Shown: positions 6,039 to 12,598 of the stretch, piece after piece
Position numbering within the stretch: position 1 is the first letter of the stretch
Layout: each line of letters opens with the position of its first letter
Made by a program: the position numbers and the translations under genes
Assembly (NCBI GenBank): GCA_964638815.1
Contig: CAZXBB010000175.1
Span: 1-12,598, forward strand
Source: CAZXBB01 sp964638815
GTDB taxonomy: Bacteria; Planctomycetota; Phycisphaerae; Phycisphaerales; SM1A02
Reading direction: 5' to 3'
Length of the DNA stretch: 12,598 nt
The notes under the pieces: generated by a model
Databases searched by the model: none
What the model was told of the DNA's origin: nothing
The model's input: the letters and a program-made list of their open reading frames with translations, nothing else

Positions 6039-7685
6039 TCAGTCGCACGGCGACATCTTGCACATCGTCCCGTCGCCCGGGTAGAAGCCGCCCATCGCGA
6101 TGCACTCGTCCTCCCGCACCGAGTCGACGCAGTACTCGGGCCCGTTCAGGCAGCACGCGCCGACCCTGAGGATCGTGCAGTTTTCGGTCTGGCACATCGT
6201 CCCCACGCCGAGGAAGACGCCGTTCAGCTCCTCGCACCGCGGCTCCGTGAGCGGGCCATGGCAGAACTGCCCGTTGATGCAGCACGCGCCGAGCTCCGGG
6301 CACTCCCGCTCCGCGCAGAGCTGGAACGGATCGGCGAACCCCCCCGCCATACCGCACTCGGTCGCCGTGAGATCGATGCACGGCTCGCCGAGCAGGCAGC
6401 ACGCCGTGTGCGGCTCGCACTCGACATCGGGGCAGTAGACCAGCGCCCCCTGGAAGTCGCCGCCCTCATCGCCGCAGATCGTCGTGTTGGTGTTGATGCA
6501 CGAACCGTCGAAGAGGCAGCATGCGCCGATCGTGCAGAAGAAGCACTCGGTCGCGACGCCCTGGAATGCGCCGCCGAGCGCGTCGCACGTCTCTTCCACC
6601 GCCTGCGTGCACACCTCCCCACCGAGGCAGCAGGCCCCGAAGCCGCAGTCACCGCAGCCGCTGCCGACACCCCGGAAGACGCCGTCGCGGGTCAGGCACG
6701 CCGCCTCGGTCCAGCCCTCGCAGACCCCGTCGAGGAAGCAGCACGCGCCGACCGGGCAGACGAGGTCCGCGCACGAGAGATCGAACCCCGCGAAGGTGCC
6801 CCCCATCACGCCGCAGGCGGGCACCGCGACGCCGTCCACGCAGGAGCCGTCCTCGAGACAGCACGGCCCCACGCACGCGGCGCACTCCGACTCCTCGCCG
6901 AGAAAATTCCCGCCGGCCGCGTCGCACAGCGGCTCGACCGTGTCGAGGCATCCCGCATCGGAGCGGCAGCACGCGCCGCGGCCGCAGTCCACGCCGTCGC
7001 ATCCGACGCCGAGACCGAGAAAGAGGCCGCCCATCGCGAGGCAGGCGTTCTCGGTCAGCGGATCGACGCACGCGCCGGCCACGCAGCACCCGCCGAGCGG
7101 CGCGCACAGTGCAGAGTCCGGCGCGCACGACGTCGCGCCGCAGCACGAATCGAGCACGCAGTGGAATCCCGGCGGGCAGACGCCGTCGGGACATTCGACA
7201 CCGCATTGCCACTCGCGCTGACACGCGAGCGACCCGTCGAAGAGCGCGACGCAGGTGCAGTCGGCGGTGCCGTTGCAGCCGAAGACGAAGTTCGGGCAGA
7301 CGCCCGCCGCCCCGCAGTCGTTGTCGATCGCGCACGGCCCCCAGGTCACGAGGACGGCGAGGATATCCGCCTGCCCTATCTGGCCGTCGCGGTTGACGTC
7401 CGGCGGGCAGGGGCAGGCCAGGCACGGGTCGCCGTCATGGTCGCCGTCCGGGTCGCCGTCCGGGTCGCCGTCCGCGGAGGCCTCCGCCGGATTCCGGGCG
7501 GCCACGGGGCACGGGCCCCACCCCGCTACCACCATGAGCACGTCGGCGAACCCCACTTCGCCGTCGCGATCGACGTCAGTCGGGCAGGGGCAATCGGAGC
7601 AGGCGTCACCGGCGTGCGCGGCGAGGGACGCGACCAGCGCGACCGGGACCGCCAGGGCGGCGAGGCGTCGTGACGGTGTGCGCAA
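6039..7685 (-). CDS. Secreted cysteine-rich protein: two dockerin-like units, Cys module and nine GACC repeats
   Basis: The 548-residue product has a signal peptide (MRTPSRRLAALAVPVALVAS..., likely cut after AHA at residue 25). Next come two dockerin-like single calcium loops (residues 32-59 and 88-118, for example DVDRDGEVGFAD) split by an Asp-Gly-Asp-Pro linker. A 58-residue module (137-194) contains CPDGVCPPGFHC and CCGATSCAPDSALC. Nine tandem repeats fill 198-548, each 36-43 residues with six cysteines (CC, C, C, C, C), starting GACC or a variant. Six cysteines per unit suggests three disulfides in an extracellular protein (inference). Start: TTG at 7685 has AGGAGG at 7694-7699 with an 8-nt spacer and gives a clean n-region. 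The GTG at 7709 would put that Shine-Dalgarno sequence inside the gene. It is a shorter paralogue of its upstream neighbour. I recognise the repeat as a planctomycete-type pattern but know no function. Confidence 0.85.
   Translation of the reverse strand: MRTPSRRLAALAVPVALVASLAAHAGDACSDCPCPTDVDRDGEVGFADVLMVVAGWGPCPVAARNPAEASADGDPDGDPDGDHDGDPCLACPCPPDVNRDGQIGQADILAVLVTWGPCAIDNDCGAAGVCPNFVFGCNGTADCTCVALFDGSLACQREWQCGVECPDGVCPPGFHCVLDSCCGATSCAPDSALCAPLGGCCVAGACVDPLTENACLAMGGLFLGLGVGCDGVDCGRGACCRSDAGCLDTVEPLCDAAGGNFLGEESECAACVGPCCLEDGSCVDGVAVPACGVMGGTFAGFDLSCADLVCPVGACCFLDGVCEGWTEAACLTRDGVFRGVGSGCGDCGFGACCLGGEVCTQAVEETCDALGGAFQGVATECFFCTIGACCLFDGSCINTNTTICGDEGGDFQGALVYCPDVECEPHTACCLLGEPCIDLTATECGMAGGFADPFQLCAERECPELGACCINGQFCHGPLTEPRCEELNGVFLGVGTMCQTENCTILRVGACCLNGPEYCVDSVREDECIAMGGFYPGDGTMCKMSPCD
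7428..7472. repeat. Asp-Gly-Asp-Pro/His linker repeat
   Basis: Residues 72-86 of the 548-residue protein read DGDPDGDPDGDHDGD, encoded by near-identical 12-nt units. It separates the two dockerin-like modules. The alternating Asp could bind calcium, or it may simply be an acidic spacer. Unit number could change in frame. Confidence 0.6.
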
Positions 7686-7693
7686 CGCGGCGA

Positions 7694-7699
7694 CCTCCT
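7694..7699 (-). promoter_or_regulatory. Strong ribosome binding site that fixes the TTG start of the 548-residue protein
   Basis: The minus strand reads GGGGAGGAGGT, followed by 8 nt and then TTG CGC ACA. This is a full-consensus AGGAGG at ideal spacing, unlike the glnS and gltX starts, which have none visible. Confidence 0.7.
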
Positions 7700-7774
7700 C
7701 CCCGGGCACGGAAACCGTGCGGCCGGAGCGTACCGGAGGATACGTCGCCGGGGGCGGGGCGCTGCGCTTTAGCA

Positions 7775-7797
7775 GCCCGCACTTGCATGAACCGGGC
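7775..7797. repeat. Degenerate copy 3 of the palindromic intergenic repeat
   Basis: The plus strand GCCCGCACTTGCATGAACCG matches copy 1 (GCCCGCATTATGCATGAAGC) with one deletion and a few substitutions. It keeps GCCCGCA, TGCATGAA and the closing CGGG. It lies about 90 nt upstream of the 548-residue gene, in the same orientation relative to that gene as copy 1 has to gltX. Confidence 0.5.
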
Positions 7798-7821
7798 CAT
7801 GAACCGGGCCATGAACCGGGC
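7786..7821. repeat. Three perfect tandem copies of a 12-nt unit
   Basis: CATGAACCGGGC occurs at 7786-7797, 7798-7809 and 7810-7821 without mismatch. The first copy is the right half of the degenerate palindrome at 7775-7797, so the array looks like local amplification of one arm. It sits in the spacer between the two cysteine-repeat genes and outside any accepted gene. Confidence 0.85.
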
Positions 7822-7850
7822 CGGGCCCCGTCGTCGAAGGGTCGCGGGGA

Positions 7851-10800
7851 TCACTGGCCCATGCAATTGATGTTGCGGCATCGCGTCGCCGGCCCCTGCC
7901 ACTGGCCGTGGATCAGGTTGCAGTCGGACTGCGTGATGAGCTCCACGCACCTGCCGTCGCTGAGGCAGCAGGCGCCGCGCGGGATGCACGTGACATCGGA
8001 GCAGGTCGTGCCGTTCCCCTGGAACACGCCGCCGATGTTGAAGCACGCGTCGCTGTTCAGGTTCTGGCTGCAGCTCCCGTCGACGAAGCAGCACGCGCCG
8101 TTGGCGATGCAGATGTAGTTCGCGCACGGCAGGAACGGAATCGCGAAGATGCCGCCCGCAGCCTCGCACTCCGGCCGCGTGAGCAGGTCGTCGCACTCGC
8201 TCCCGCCCTGGAGACAGCACGCGCCCTCGACCGAGCAGTCGATGTCGCCGCACGTCAGGCCCTCGTCGGAGAACCGTCCGCCGCTCGCGATGCACTGCGC
8301 CTCGGTCACGCCGTCGGTGCACGTCTCGCCCATGCAGCACGCGCCGGGGCACGTGGTCTGGGAGCACGTCTGTCCCACGAAGAAGTAGCCGCCGCCCGCC
8401 GCCATGCACTCTTCCGCCGTGATGTCGTCGTCCGTGCAGCCGGCCGGGTTGCCGAAGCAGCAGGCGCCGATCGCGCGGCACACCTCGGTCGCGCAGCTCG
8501 TGTTGTCGCCGAGGAACTCGCCGCCGGCCGCCAGGCACTCCTCGCCGTTCAGCGTGTCGTCGCACACCGAGCCGTCCTCGAGACAGCAGGCGCCGTCGGG
8601 CGGGCACTCCTCCGTGTCGCAGGTCGTGTTGTCGCCGCGGAACTCGCCGCCGATGCCGGCGCACTCGGTCATGTCCACTTCGTCGTTGCAGGTGCCGTCC
8701 GTGAAGCAGCACGCGCCGTCCGCAGGGCACACCTCGATCGCGCACAGTGTGTCGTCGCCGCGGTACTCGCCGCCGATCGCGTCGCACGACGCCGCGCTCT
8801 CGCGCCGGCACTCGCCGTTGGACAGGCAGCAGGCGCCGTACGGTCCGCAGTCGGTGTCAACGCAGAAGGTCCCGTCACCGCGGTACGAGCCCGCGAGCTC
8901 GGCGCACCGCGTCTGGGTCACGTCGAGACACGAGCCGTCGTCCTCGAAGCAGCACGCCCCGGCGGCGTCGCACGCGACCTCGCCGCAGGAGACGCCGGCG
9001 CCGAACCAGGTGCCGCTGCGCTTGATCACGCACGTCACGAAGTCGATGTCGTCGACGCACGAGCCGTCGTCGAGGCAGCACGCCCCGAAGTCAAGGCAAT
9101 CCGTCGTGCCGCACGCGGTGCCGTCGCCGCGGTAGTCGCCATCCTGCGCGACGCACGCCTTCATCGGGACGTCCGCACAGGTGCCGTCGAGCAGGCAGCA
9201 GGCGCCGAGCACCTCGCACACCGTCGTGGCACACTCGCTCTGGTCGCCCTGGTACATGCCGAACTGGCTCTCGCACGCGACCAGGCTCACCGCGTCGAGG
9301 CAGGTGGAGTCGTTGAGACAGCACGCGCCGTACGGACCGCAGTCGACCTCGCCGCAGGCGGTCCCGTCACCCTGGTACACGCCGCCCCCGGCCTCGCATC
9401 CGGGCTGCGTGAGGGACGAGCAATCGCCGGTGAAGACGAAGCAGCACGCGCCGACCGGGCACGTCTCCGCCCCGCAGACCGTCTCGTCGCCCTGGTAGCT
9501 GCCGCCGAGCGTCGTGCATGAGGCCAGGCTTTCGCCGGGCCGGCACTCGCCGTCCGGGAGGCAGCAGGCGCCGAACGGCCCGCAGTCCTCGGTCGCGCAC
9601 GTCGTGCCGTCGCCGCGGTAGACGCCGGCGAGCGTCTCGCAGAAGGCGCTGGTGACGTCCATGCACGTTCCGTCGTTCTCGAAGCAGCACGCGCCGGCCG
9701 AAGGGCACGCCACGTCGTCGCAGGCGAGGTTCGCGCCCTGCCACGCGCCGCCCGCTCCGATGCACCCGGCGAACGTGAGATCGTCGCGGCAGGTGCCGTC
9801 CACGAAGCAGCAGGCGCCCGGATCGAGGCAGTCGATCTCGACGCACCGCGTGCCGTTGCCGCGGTAGTCGCCGCCCTTGGCGACGCACGCCATCTGCGTC
9901 ACCTCGGTGCACGACTTGTCGAGCATGCAGCACGCCCCGAGCAGCGCGCACGGCGGGATGCTGTCGCAGCGGCTCTGGTCGCCCTGGTACGTGCCGCCCT
10001 CCGCCTCGCACGCGATCGCGCTGAGGTCGTCGATGCAGGTCGTGTCGTTGAAGCAGCAGGCGCCGAAGGGTCCGCAGTCCACGTCCTCGCACGCCGAGCC
10101 GTCACCGCGGTACGCGCCGCCCAGCTCCTCGCAGTGGTCGAGTGTGATCTCCATGCACGCGCCCGTGAGCTCGAAGCAGCACGCGCCGGCCGTCGGGCAC
10201 GTCACGTCGACGCACTCGGAGCGGCCGCCCTGGAAGACGCCCGACGCGGCCGCGCACTCGGCTTCGGTCATGGCCTCGGCGCAGGTGCCGTCCACCTGGC
10301 AGCACGCGCCGGGACACGGATCGCTCTCGCAGGTGGTGCCGTCGCCCTGGTAGACGCCGGACAGCGACTCGCATTCGATCTGGCCGAAGGCGCCGTCGAC
10401 GCACACGTCGCCCTCGAGGCAGCACGCGCCGGAGTCGCAGAACGCGGAGTCGGGCGCGCACGTCGTCGCGCCGCAGCACGTGCTGCGCACGCAGTGGAAA
10501 CCGGGCGGACAGACGCCGTCGTCGCACGAGATCGCCTCGCACGCCCATTCCTTGTGGCATTCGATGGTGCCGTCGAACATCTCGACGCACGAACAGTCGG
10601 GATTGCCGTTGCAGCCGCGCTCGAAGCCGCCCTCGCACGACCCGGACGTCGTGCACGAACCCTCGGACGGGCACGGCCCCCATGCTGAGAGGATCGCGAG
10701 CACTTCCGCGAAACCGATCTCGCCGTCGTCGTCGATGTCGGCCCGGCAGACGCAGTCCGCGCACGGGTCGCCGGATCGTTCCGTCTCGCCGCCCCCGCGG

Positions 10801-11105
10801 AGCTCGGTCGGGCAAGGACCGAACTGCGCAAGGACCGCGAGCATGTCGCCGAACCCGATCTCGGTGTCGCCGTCGAGGTCGAGCCGGCACGCGCAGTCGT
10901 CGCATGGATCACCGGCGTGCCCGAAGCGCGGGGCGGGGCCGAGCGCGAGGCCGGCCGCGGGACCGATCGGATCGACCGACCCGGACGCGTGCGACCCCTC
11001 CGACGCGCGCGCCGCGACGCCCGACGGACCGGCCGCGCTCTGCATGGCGGTTGCCGCGCAAACCGCCAGCAACCCCAACCCCACCATGAAACCAAGGCGC
11101 TTCAC
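7851..11105 (-). CDS. Large secreted cysteine-rich protein: two dockerin-like units, Cys module and 21 GACC repeats
   Basis: The 1084-residue product starts at GTG 11105 (MKRLGFMVGLGLLAVCAATA, signal peptide). A GGAGGAG at 11116-11122 lies 10 nt upstream. Residues 68-98 and 115-145 are dockerin-like calcium loops (DLDGDTEIGFGD and DIDDDGEIGFAE), each framed by CxxCxC and GPCP. Residues 165-223 are the same 58-residue cysteine module as in the downstream paralogue (CPPGFHC, CCGATTCAPDS). From residue 226 to the last residue run 21 uninterrupted repeats of 40-42 residues. Each begins GACC, has six cysteines at about positions 3, 4, 10, 19, 33 and 38, and a [GA]G-x-[YFW]-x-G core. Units 3-8 and 9-14 are two super-repeats. 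The protein has no visible catalytic domain or membrane anchor, so a disulfide-rich extracellular structural, adhesive or shield role is inferred. Frame extension upstream to 11285 is not supported. Confidence 0.87.
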   Translation of the reverse strand: MKRLGFMVGLGLLAVCAATAMQSAAGPSGVAARASEGSHASGSVDPIGPAAGLALGPAPRFGHAGDPCDDCACRLDLDGDTEIGFGDMLAVLAQFGPCPTELRGGGETERSGDPCADCVCRADIDDDGEIGFAEVLAILSAWGPCPSEGSCTTSGSCEGGFERGCNGNPDCSCVEMFDGTIECHKEWACEAISCDDGVCPPGFHCVRSTCCGATTCAPDSAFCDSGACCLEGDVCVDGAFGQIECESLSGVYQGDGTTCESDPCPGACCQVDGTCAEAMTEAECAAASGVFQGGRSECVDVTCPTAGACCFELTGACMEITLDHCEELGGAYRGDGSACEDVDCGPFGACCFNDTTCIDDLSAIACEAEGGTYQGDQSRCDSIPPCALLGACCMLDKSCTEVTQMACVAKGGDYRGNGTRCVEIDCLDPGACCFVDGTCRDDLTFAGCIGAGGAWQGANLACDDVACPSAGACCFENDGTCMDVTSAFCETLAGVYRGDGTTCATEDCGPFGACCLPDGECRPGESLASCTTLGGSYQGDETVCGAETCPVGACCFVFTGDCSSLTQPGCEAGGGVYQGDGTACGEVDCGPYGACCLNDSTCLDAVSLVACESQFGMYQGDQSECATTVCEVLGACCLLDGTCADVPMKACVAQDGDYRGDGTACGTTDCLDFGACCLDDGSCVDDIDFVTCVIKRSGTWFGAGVSCGEVACDAAGACCFEDDGSCLDVTQTRCAELAGSYRGDGTFCVDTDCGPYGACCLSNGECRRESAASCDAIGGEYRGDDTLCAIEVCPADGACCFTDGTCNDEVDMTECAGIGGEFRGDNTTCDTEECPPDGACCLEDGSVCDDTLNGEECLAAGGEFLGDNTSCATEVCRAIGACCFGNPAGCTDDDITAEECMAAGGGYFFVGQTCSQTTCPGACCMGETCTDGVTEAQCIASGGRFSDEGLTCGDIDCSVEGACCLQGGSECDDLLTRPECEAAGGIFAIPFLPCANYICIANGACCFVDGSCSQNLNSDACFNIGGVFQGNGTTCSDVTCIPRGACCLSDGRCVELITQSDCNLIHGQWQGPATRCRNINCMGQ
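8718..9452 (-). repeat. Super-repeat block B (units 9-14 of the 1084-residue protein)
   Basis: Residues 552-796, exactly 245 residues, are six GACC units in the same order as block A. Unit-specific residues recur in register: YQGDQS in units 4 and 10, ACVA..GDYRG and DCLD in 5 and 11, F-E-x-D-G plus LAG-x-YRGDGT in 7 and 13, and GECR plus ASC in 8 and 14. Confidence 0.8.
9453..10187 (-). repeat. Super-repeat block A (units 3-8 of the 1084-residue protein)
   Basis: Residues 307-551, also 245 residues, lie directly before block B. By my hand alignment, matching units share about 55-66% identity (for example 27 of 41 for units 7 and 13). The pattern indicates one six-unit, 735-bp duplication followed by substantial divergence. 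Confidence 0.8.
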
Positions 11106-11442
11106 CGCCGGTTCACTCCTCCCTGCGTCTGGACGAGTTCGCTGCCTCAATCGCATCCGCCCTGACGCACCCGGCCCGTCACAAGGACGGCGCCGCAGAC
11201 CGGCGTCCCGCGTGATGCCGGAACGCCCGACCACGCGTCGAAGAACGCCAACGACCTGGAAGCACCGGGCCCTCCGCCAGCTCACCCGGCCGGCGTGGGT
11301 GCCGGCCCTTGCGGGCGACTGGCGGGCAGGCGCCGATCATGCTCATCCGTCCAACTGTAAACCCAAACGGGGCCCGAGGTTAAGTCAAAATAAAATTACG
11401 CCTGGCGTGACGGGCCGCCCCCGCCGCCCAGAGCGCCGCGCT
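11106..11442. other. 337-nt spacer before the 1084-residue gene
   Basis: It contains the Shine-Dalgarno sequence (11116-11122), a GC-rich 7-bp hairpin (GGCCGGC 11288-11294 with GCCGGCC 11301-11307, 6-nt loop) and an AT-rich patch around 11380-11397 in otherwise very GC-rich DNA. On the minus strand that patch contains TTGACT (11383-11388), a possible -35 box. No convincing -10 lies 16-18 nt downstream (TACAGT is at 23 nt), so I do not call a promoter. No RNA gene is recognised. Confidence 0.5.
11389..11408 (-). terminator. Weak terminator-like hairpin with U-rich tail after the propeller gene
   Basis: Beginning 35 nt after the stop at 11443, the minus strand reads ACGCCAGGCGT followed by AATTTTATTT. 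The dyad allows only a 4-bp stem with a 3-nt loop, so the hairpin is short. The T-rich run directly after it is notable in this composition. Terminator function is plausible but unproven. Confidence 0.3.
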
Positions 11443-12598
11443 TCACCCCTCGTCGCACGGACCCCATCCGCCGAGCACCTCGAGAACGTCCGCGAATCCA
11501 ACCTCGCCGTCGCGGTTGACATCGGCCGGGCAAGGGCACGCGCCGCACGCGGAGAGGTCGGCCGCGGTCGCGAGTCCCTGGATGCCGCTGACGCCGTTGG
11601 GACCGACTTCCGTCGCCTGACCGGTGGAGGGATCCACCGTGTAAAGCGTGTCGCCGTCCGGTCCGCCGGAGATGTTGAGATAGAGGAGCGCGAGCCCCGG
11701 GTCGTACGCGAGCCCGGGCCGGAAGTTGAGGTCCACTCCCAGCGGACCGACGACCGTGGCGACGCCGGTGGTCGTGTCGATCGTGTAGAGCTGGTTGTCG
11801 TTGTGCGTCGCGAAGAGGATGCCGCGGTCGTTGTCGTAGGCGAGCGCGCGGGCCGAGATCTGGACGGGCGCGACGGCGGTGGTCGTGCCGTCAGGCGCCA
11901 CGGTGTAGAGCATGTCGGTGTCGAGGTCCACCGCGTAGAGGAGCCCCGCGCTCTGATCGGCCGCGAGTCCGTGCCACTCGAGGCTGAAGTCCTGGTCGGA
12001 GACGAACGTGATCGTCCCGTCGCTCTCGTCGATCGCGCCGGTGTCGACGCCGCCGGAGCTGCCGGGATAACCGAGCAGGTTCGTGCCGTAGAAAGTTTCG
12101 TCGAGCCGGGCGAGTCCGGTAAACAGGTTGGCGGCGCCGTTCAGCTCCGTGAGCAGCGTCGCCTCGCCCGTGAGCGTATCGACGTCGTAGAGTCTGCCCG
12201 GATTGCCGTTGGCGAGGCCGAGCAGGCGGGCCGGCAGCGACCCGCGCGCAGTGGGCGGACAGGGACCCCACTGGGCGAGGATCATGAGGATCTCGGCGAA
12301 GCCGACGTCGCCGTCGCGGTTCGCGTCCGCGAGGCATGGGCAACCAAGGCAAGGATCGGGCTCCGCCTCGCCCGGCTGCCAGGCGAGACCGTTGATGCCG
12401 CTCACCTCGTGGGCGCCGACCAGCGTCGCCGCGCCGGTGCCGAGGTCGAGCGTGTACAGACGCTCGAAGCGCGTCATGTACAGGGTTTCCGACTTGTCGT
12501 CGTACGCCAGGCCGGAGCTGAGCTGGACGAACTGGTCGGTGTCGCCGATGAGCGTTGCGGTGCCGTCCGTGACGTTGACGCGGTACAGCGAGTCGTCC
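11443..12598 (-). CDS. Secreted beta-propeller-like protein with internal and C-terminal dockerin-like modules (5' end outside window)
   Basis: 384 codons are visible; the frame is open through the right edge, so the ATG at 12477 is internal and the true start is not seen. The sequence consists of blade-like repeats of the form LYTVD-x-x-TG-x-AT-x-VG...GLAYD...LY. About two occur before and five after an internal dockerin-like module (12259-12357, CLGCPCLADANRDGDVGFAE...WGPCP). A second such module ends the protein (11446-11550, CPCPADVNRDGEVGFADVL...WGPC). Each module has a 12-residue calcium-loop pattern with Asp/Asn at 1, 3 and 5, Gly at 6 and Asp/Glu at 12. The repeats resemble YncE/NHL-type propellers, but I cannot name the exact family. 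It is probably exported and cell-surface associated, like the two genes downstream, which share the dockerin-like unit. The module between blades suggests a fusion or an insertion. Confidence 0.8.
   Translation of the reverse strand, partial: DDSLYRVNVTDGTATLIGDTDQFVQLSSGLAYDDKSETLYMTRFERLYTLDLGTGAATLVGAHEVSGINGLAWQPGEAEPDPCLGCPCLADANRDGDVGFAEILMILAQWGPCPPTARGSLPARLLGLANGNPGRLYDVDTLTGEATLLTELNGAANLFTGLARLDETFYGTNLLGYPGSSGGVDTGAIDESDGTITFVSDQDFSLEWHGLAADQSAGLLYAVDLDTDMLYTVAPDGTTTAVAPVQISARALAYDNDRGILFATHNDNQLYTIDTTTGVATVVGPLGVDLNFRPGLAYDPGLALLYLNISGGPDGDTLYTVDPSTGQATEVGPNGVSGIQGLATAADLSACGACPCPADVNRDGEVGFADVLEVLGGWGPCDEG

Noticed and set aside
7686..7709. GTG at 7709 as start of the 548-residue protein
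   Set aside because: The AGGAGG at 7694-7699 would be inside the gene, and the TTG at 7685 has ideal spacing and gives a normal signal peptide.
5700..9521. Long plus-strand open frames opposite the LOG gene and the cysteine-repeat genes
   Set aside because: They mirror the minus-strand genes, and their apparent repeats are reverse-complement echoes of the GACC units.
7851..10430. CRISPR-like periodicity of about 123 nt
   Set aside because: The period is a protein repeat in an intact reading frame; units diverge throughout and there are no constant direct repeats with unique spacers.
11045..11105. Lipobox (L-A-V-C) in the 1084-residue protein
   Set aside because: The residue before Cys is Val, which does not fit the usual Gly/Ala/Ser, so an ordinary signal peptide is more likely.
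11106..11285. 60-codon upstream extension of the 1084-residue protein
   Set aside because: It is Arg-rich and unlike a secretion signal. The GTG at 11105 has a strong ribosome binding site and begins the hydrophobic signal peptide.
11354..11388. Promoter with TTGACT and TACAGT boxes upstream of the 1084-residue gene
   Set aside because: The spacer between boxes is 23 nt and the -10 match is only four of six.
12475..12477. ATG as the start of the propeller protein
   Set aside because: The frame stays open to the window edge and upstream codons encode another blade (SLYRVNVTDGTATLIG), so the ATG is internal.

Overview
The window looks like a chromosomal segment of a high-GC planctomycete, probably of the Phycisphaerae type. 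This is an inference from three things: the base composition, the secreted proteins carrying the CxxCxC...D-x-N/D-x-DG-x-V/I-GF...WGPC dockerin-like module that I associate with this phylum, and the six-cysteine GACC repeats. No rRNA or other lineage marker is present to confirm it. Every gene I accept lies on the minus strand, so transcription runs from high to low coordinates. Long plus-strand open frames are antisense shadows of these high-GC genes.

Layout in transcription order. (1) 12598-11443: the 3' part of a secreted beta-propeller-like protein with two dockerin-like modules, one internal and one C-terminal; it runs off the right edge. (2) 11442-11106: a 337-nt spacer with hairpins and an AT-rich patch. 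(3) 11105-7851: a 1084-residue secreted protein with 21 tandem six-cysteine repeats, of which units 3-8 and 9-14 form two 245-residue super-repeats in the same register. (4) 7850-7686: a spacer with a 12-nt tandem repeat derived from a palindromic intergenic element. (5) 7685-6039: a 548-residue paralogue with 9 repeats. (6) 5872-2852: a tight three-gene cluster of a long LOG-family protein, an unrecognised lipoprotein, and a phosphatidylserine synthase (pssA) joined to the lipoprotein gene by a GTGA start/stop overlap. (7) 2851-2578: a spacer bounded by two inverted copies of a near-palindrome, a REPIN-like arrangement. (8) 2577-916: gltX (glutamyl-tRNA synthetase) with an insertion of about 50 residues. 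(9) 852-1: the first 284 codons of glnS (glutaminyl-tRNA synthetase), preceded by a degenerate heptanucleotide repeat.

Functionally there are two halves. The right half encodes exported or cell-surface proteins with shared modules: signal peptide, calcium-loop dockerin-like units, a 58-residue cysteine module and repeat arrays. The left half is housekeeping: phospholipid head-group synthesis, nucleotide-monophosphate phosphoribohydrolase, and the two synthetases for Glu and Gln. The strongest candidates for something undescribed are the tandem pair of cysteine-repeat proteins with their six-unit super-repeat, and the palindromic intergenic repeat family. No function for either can be proved from this sequence alone.
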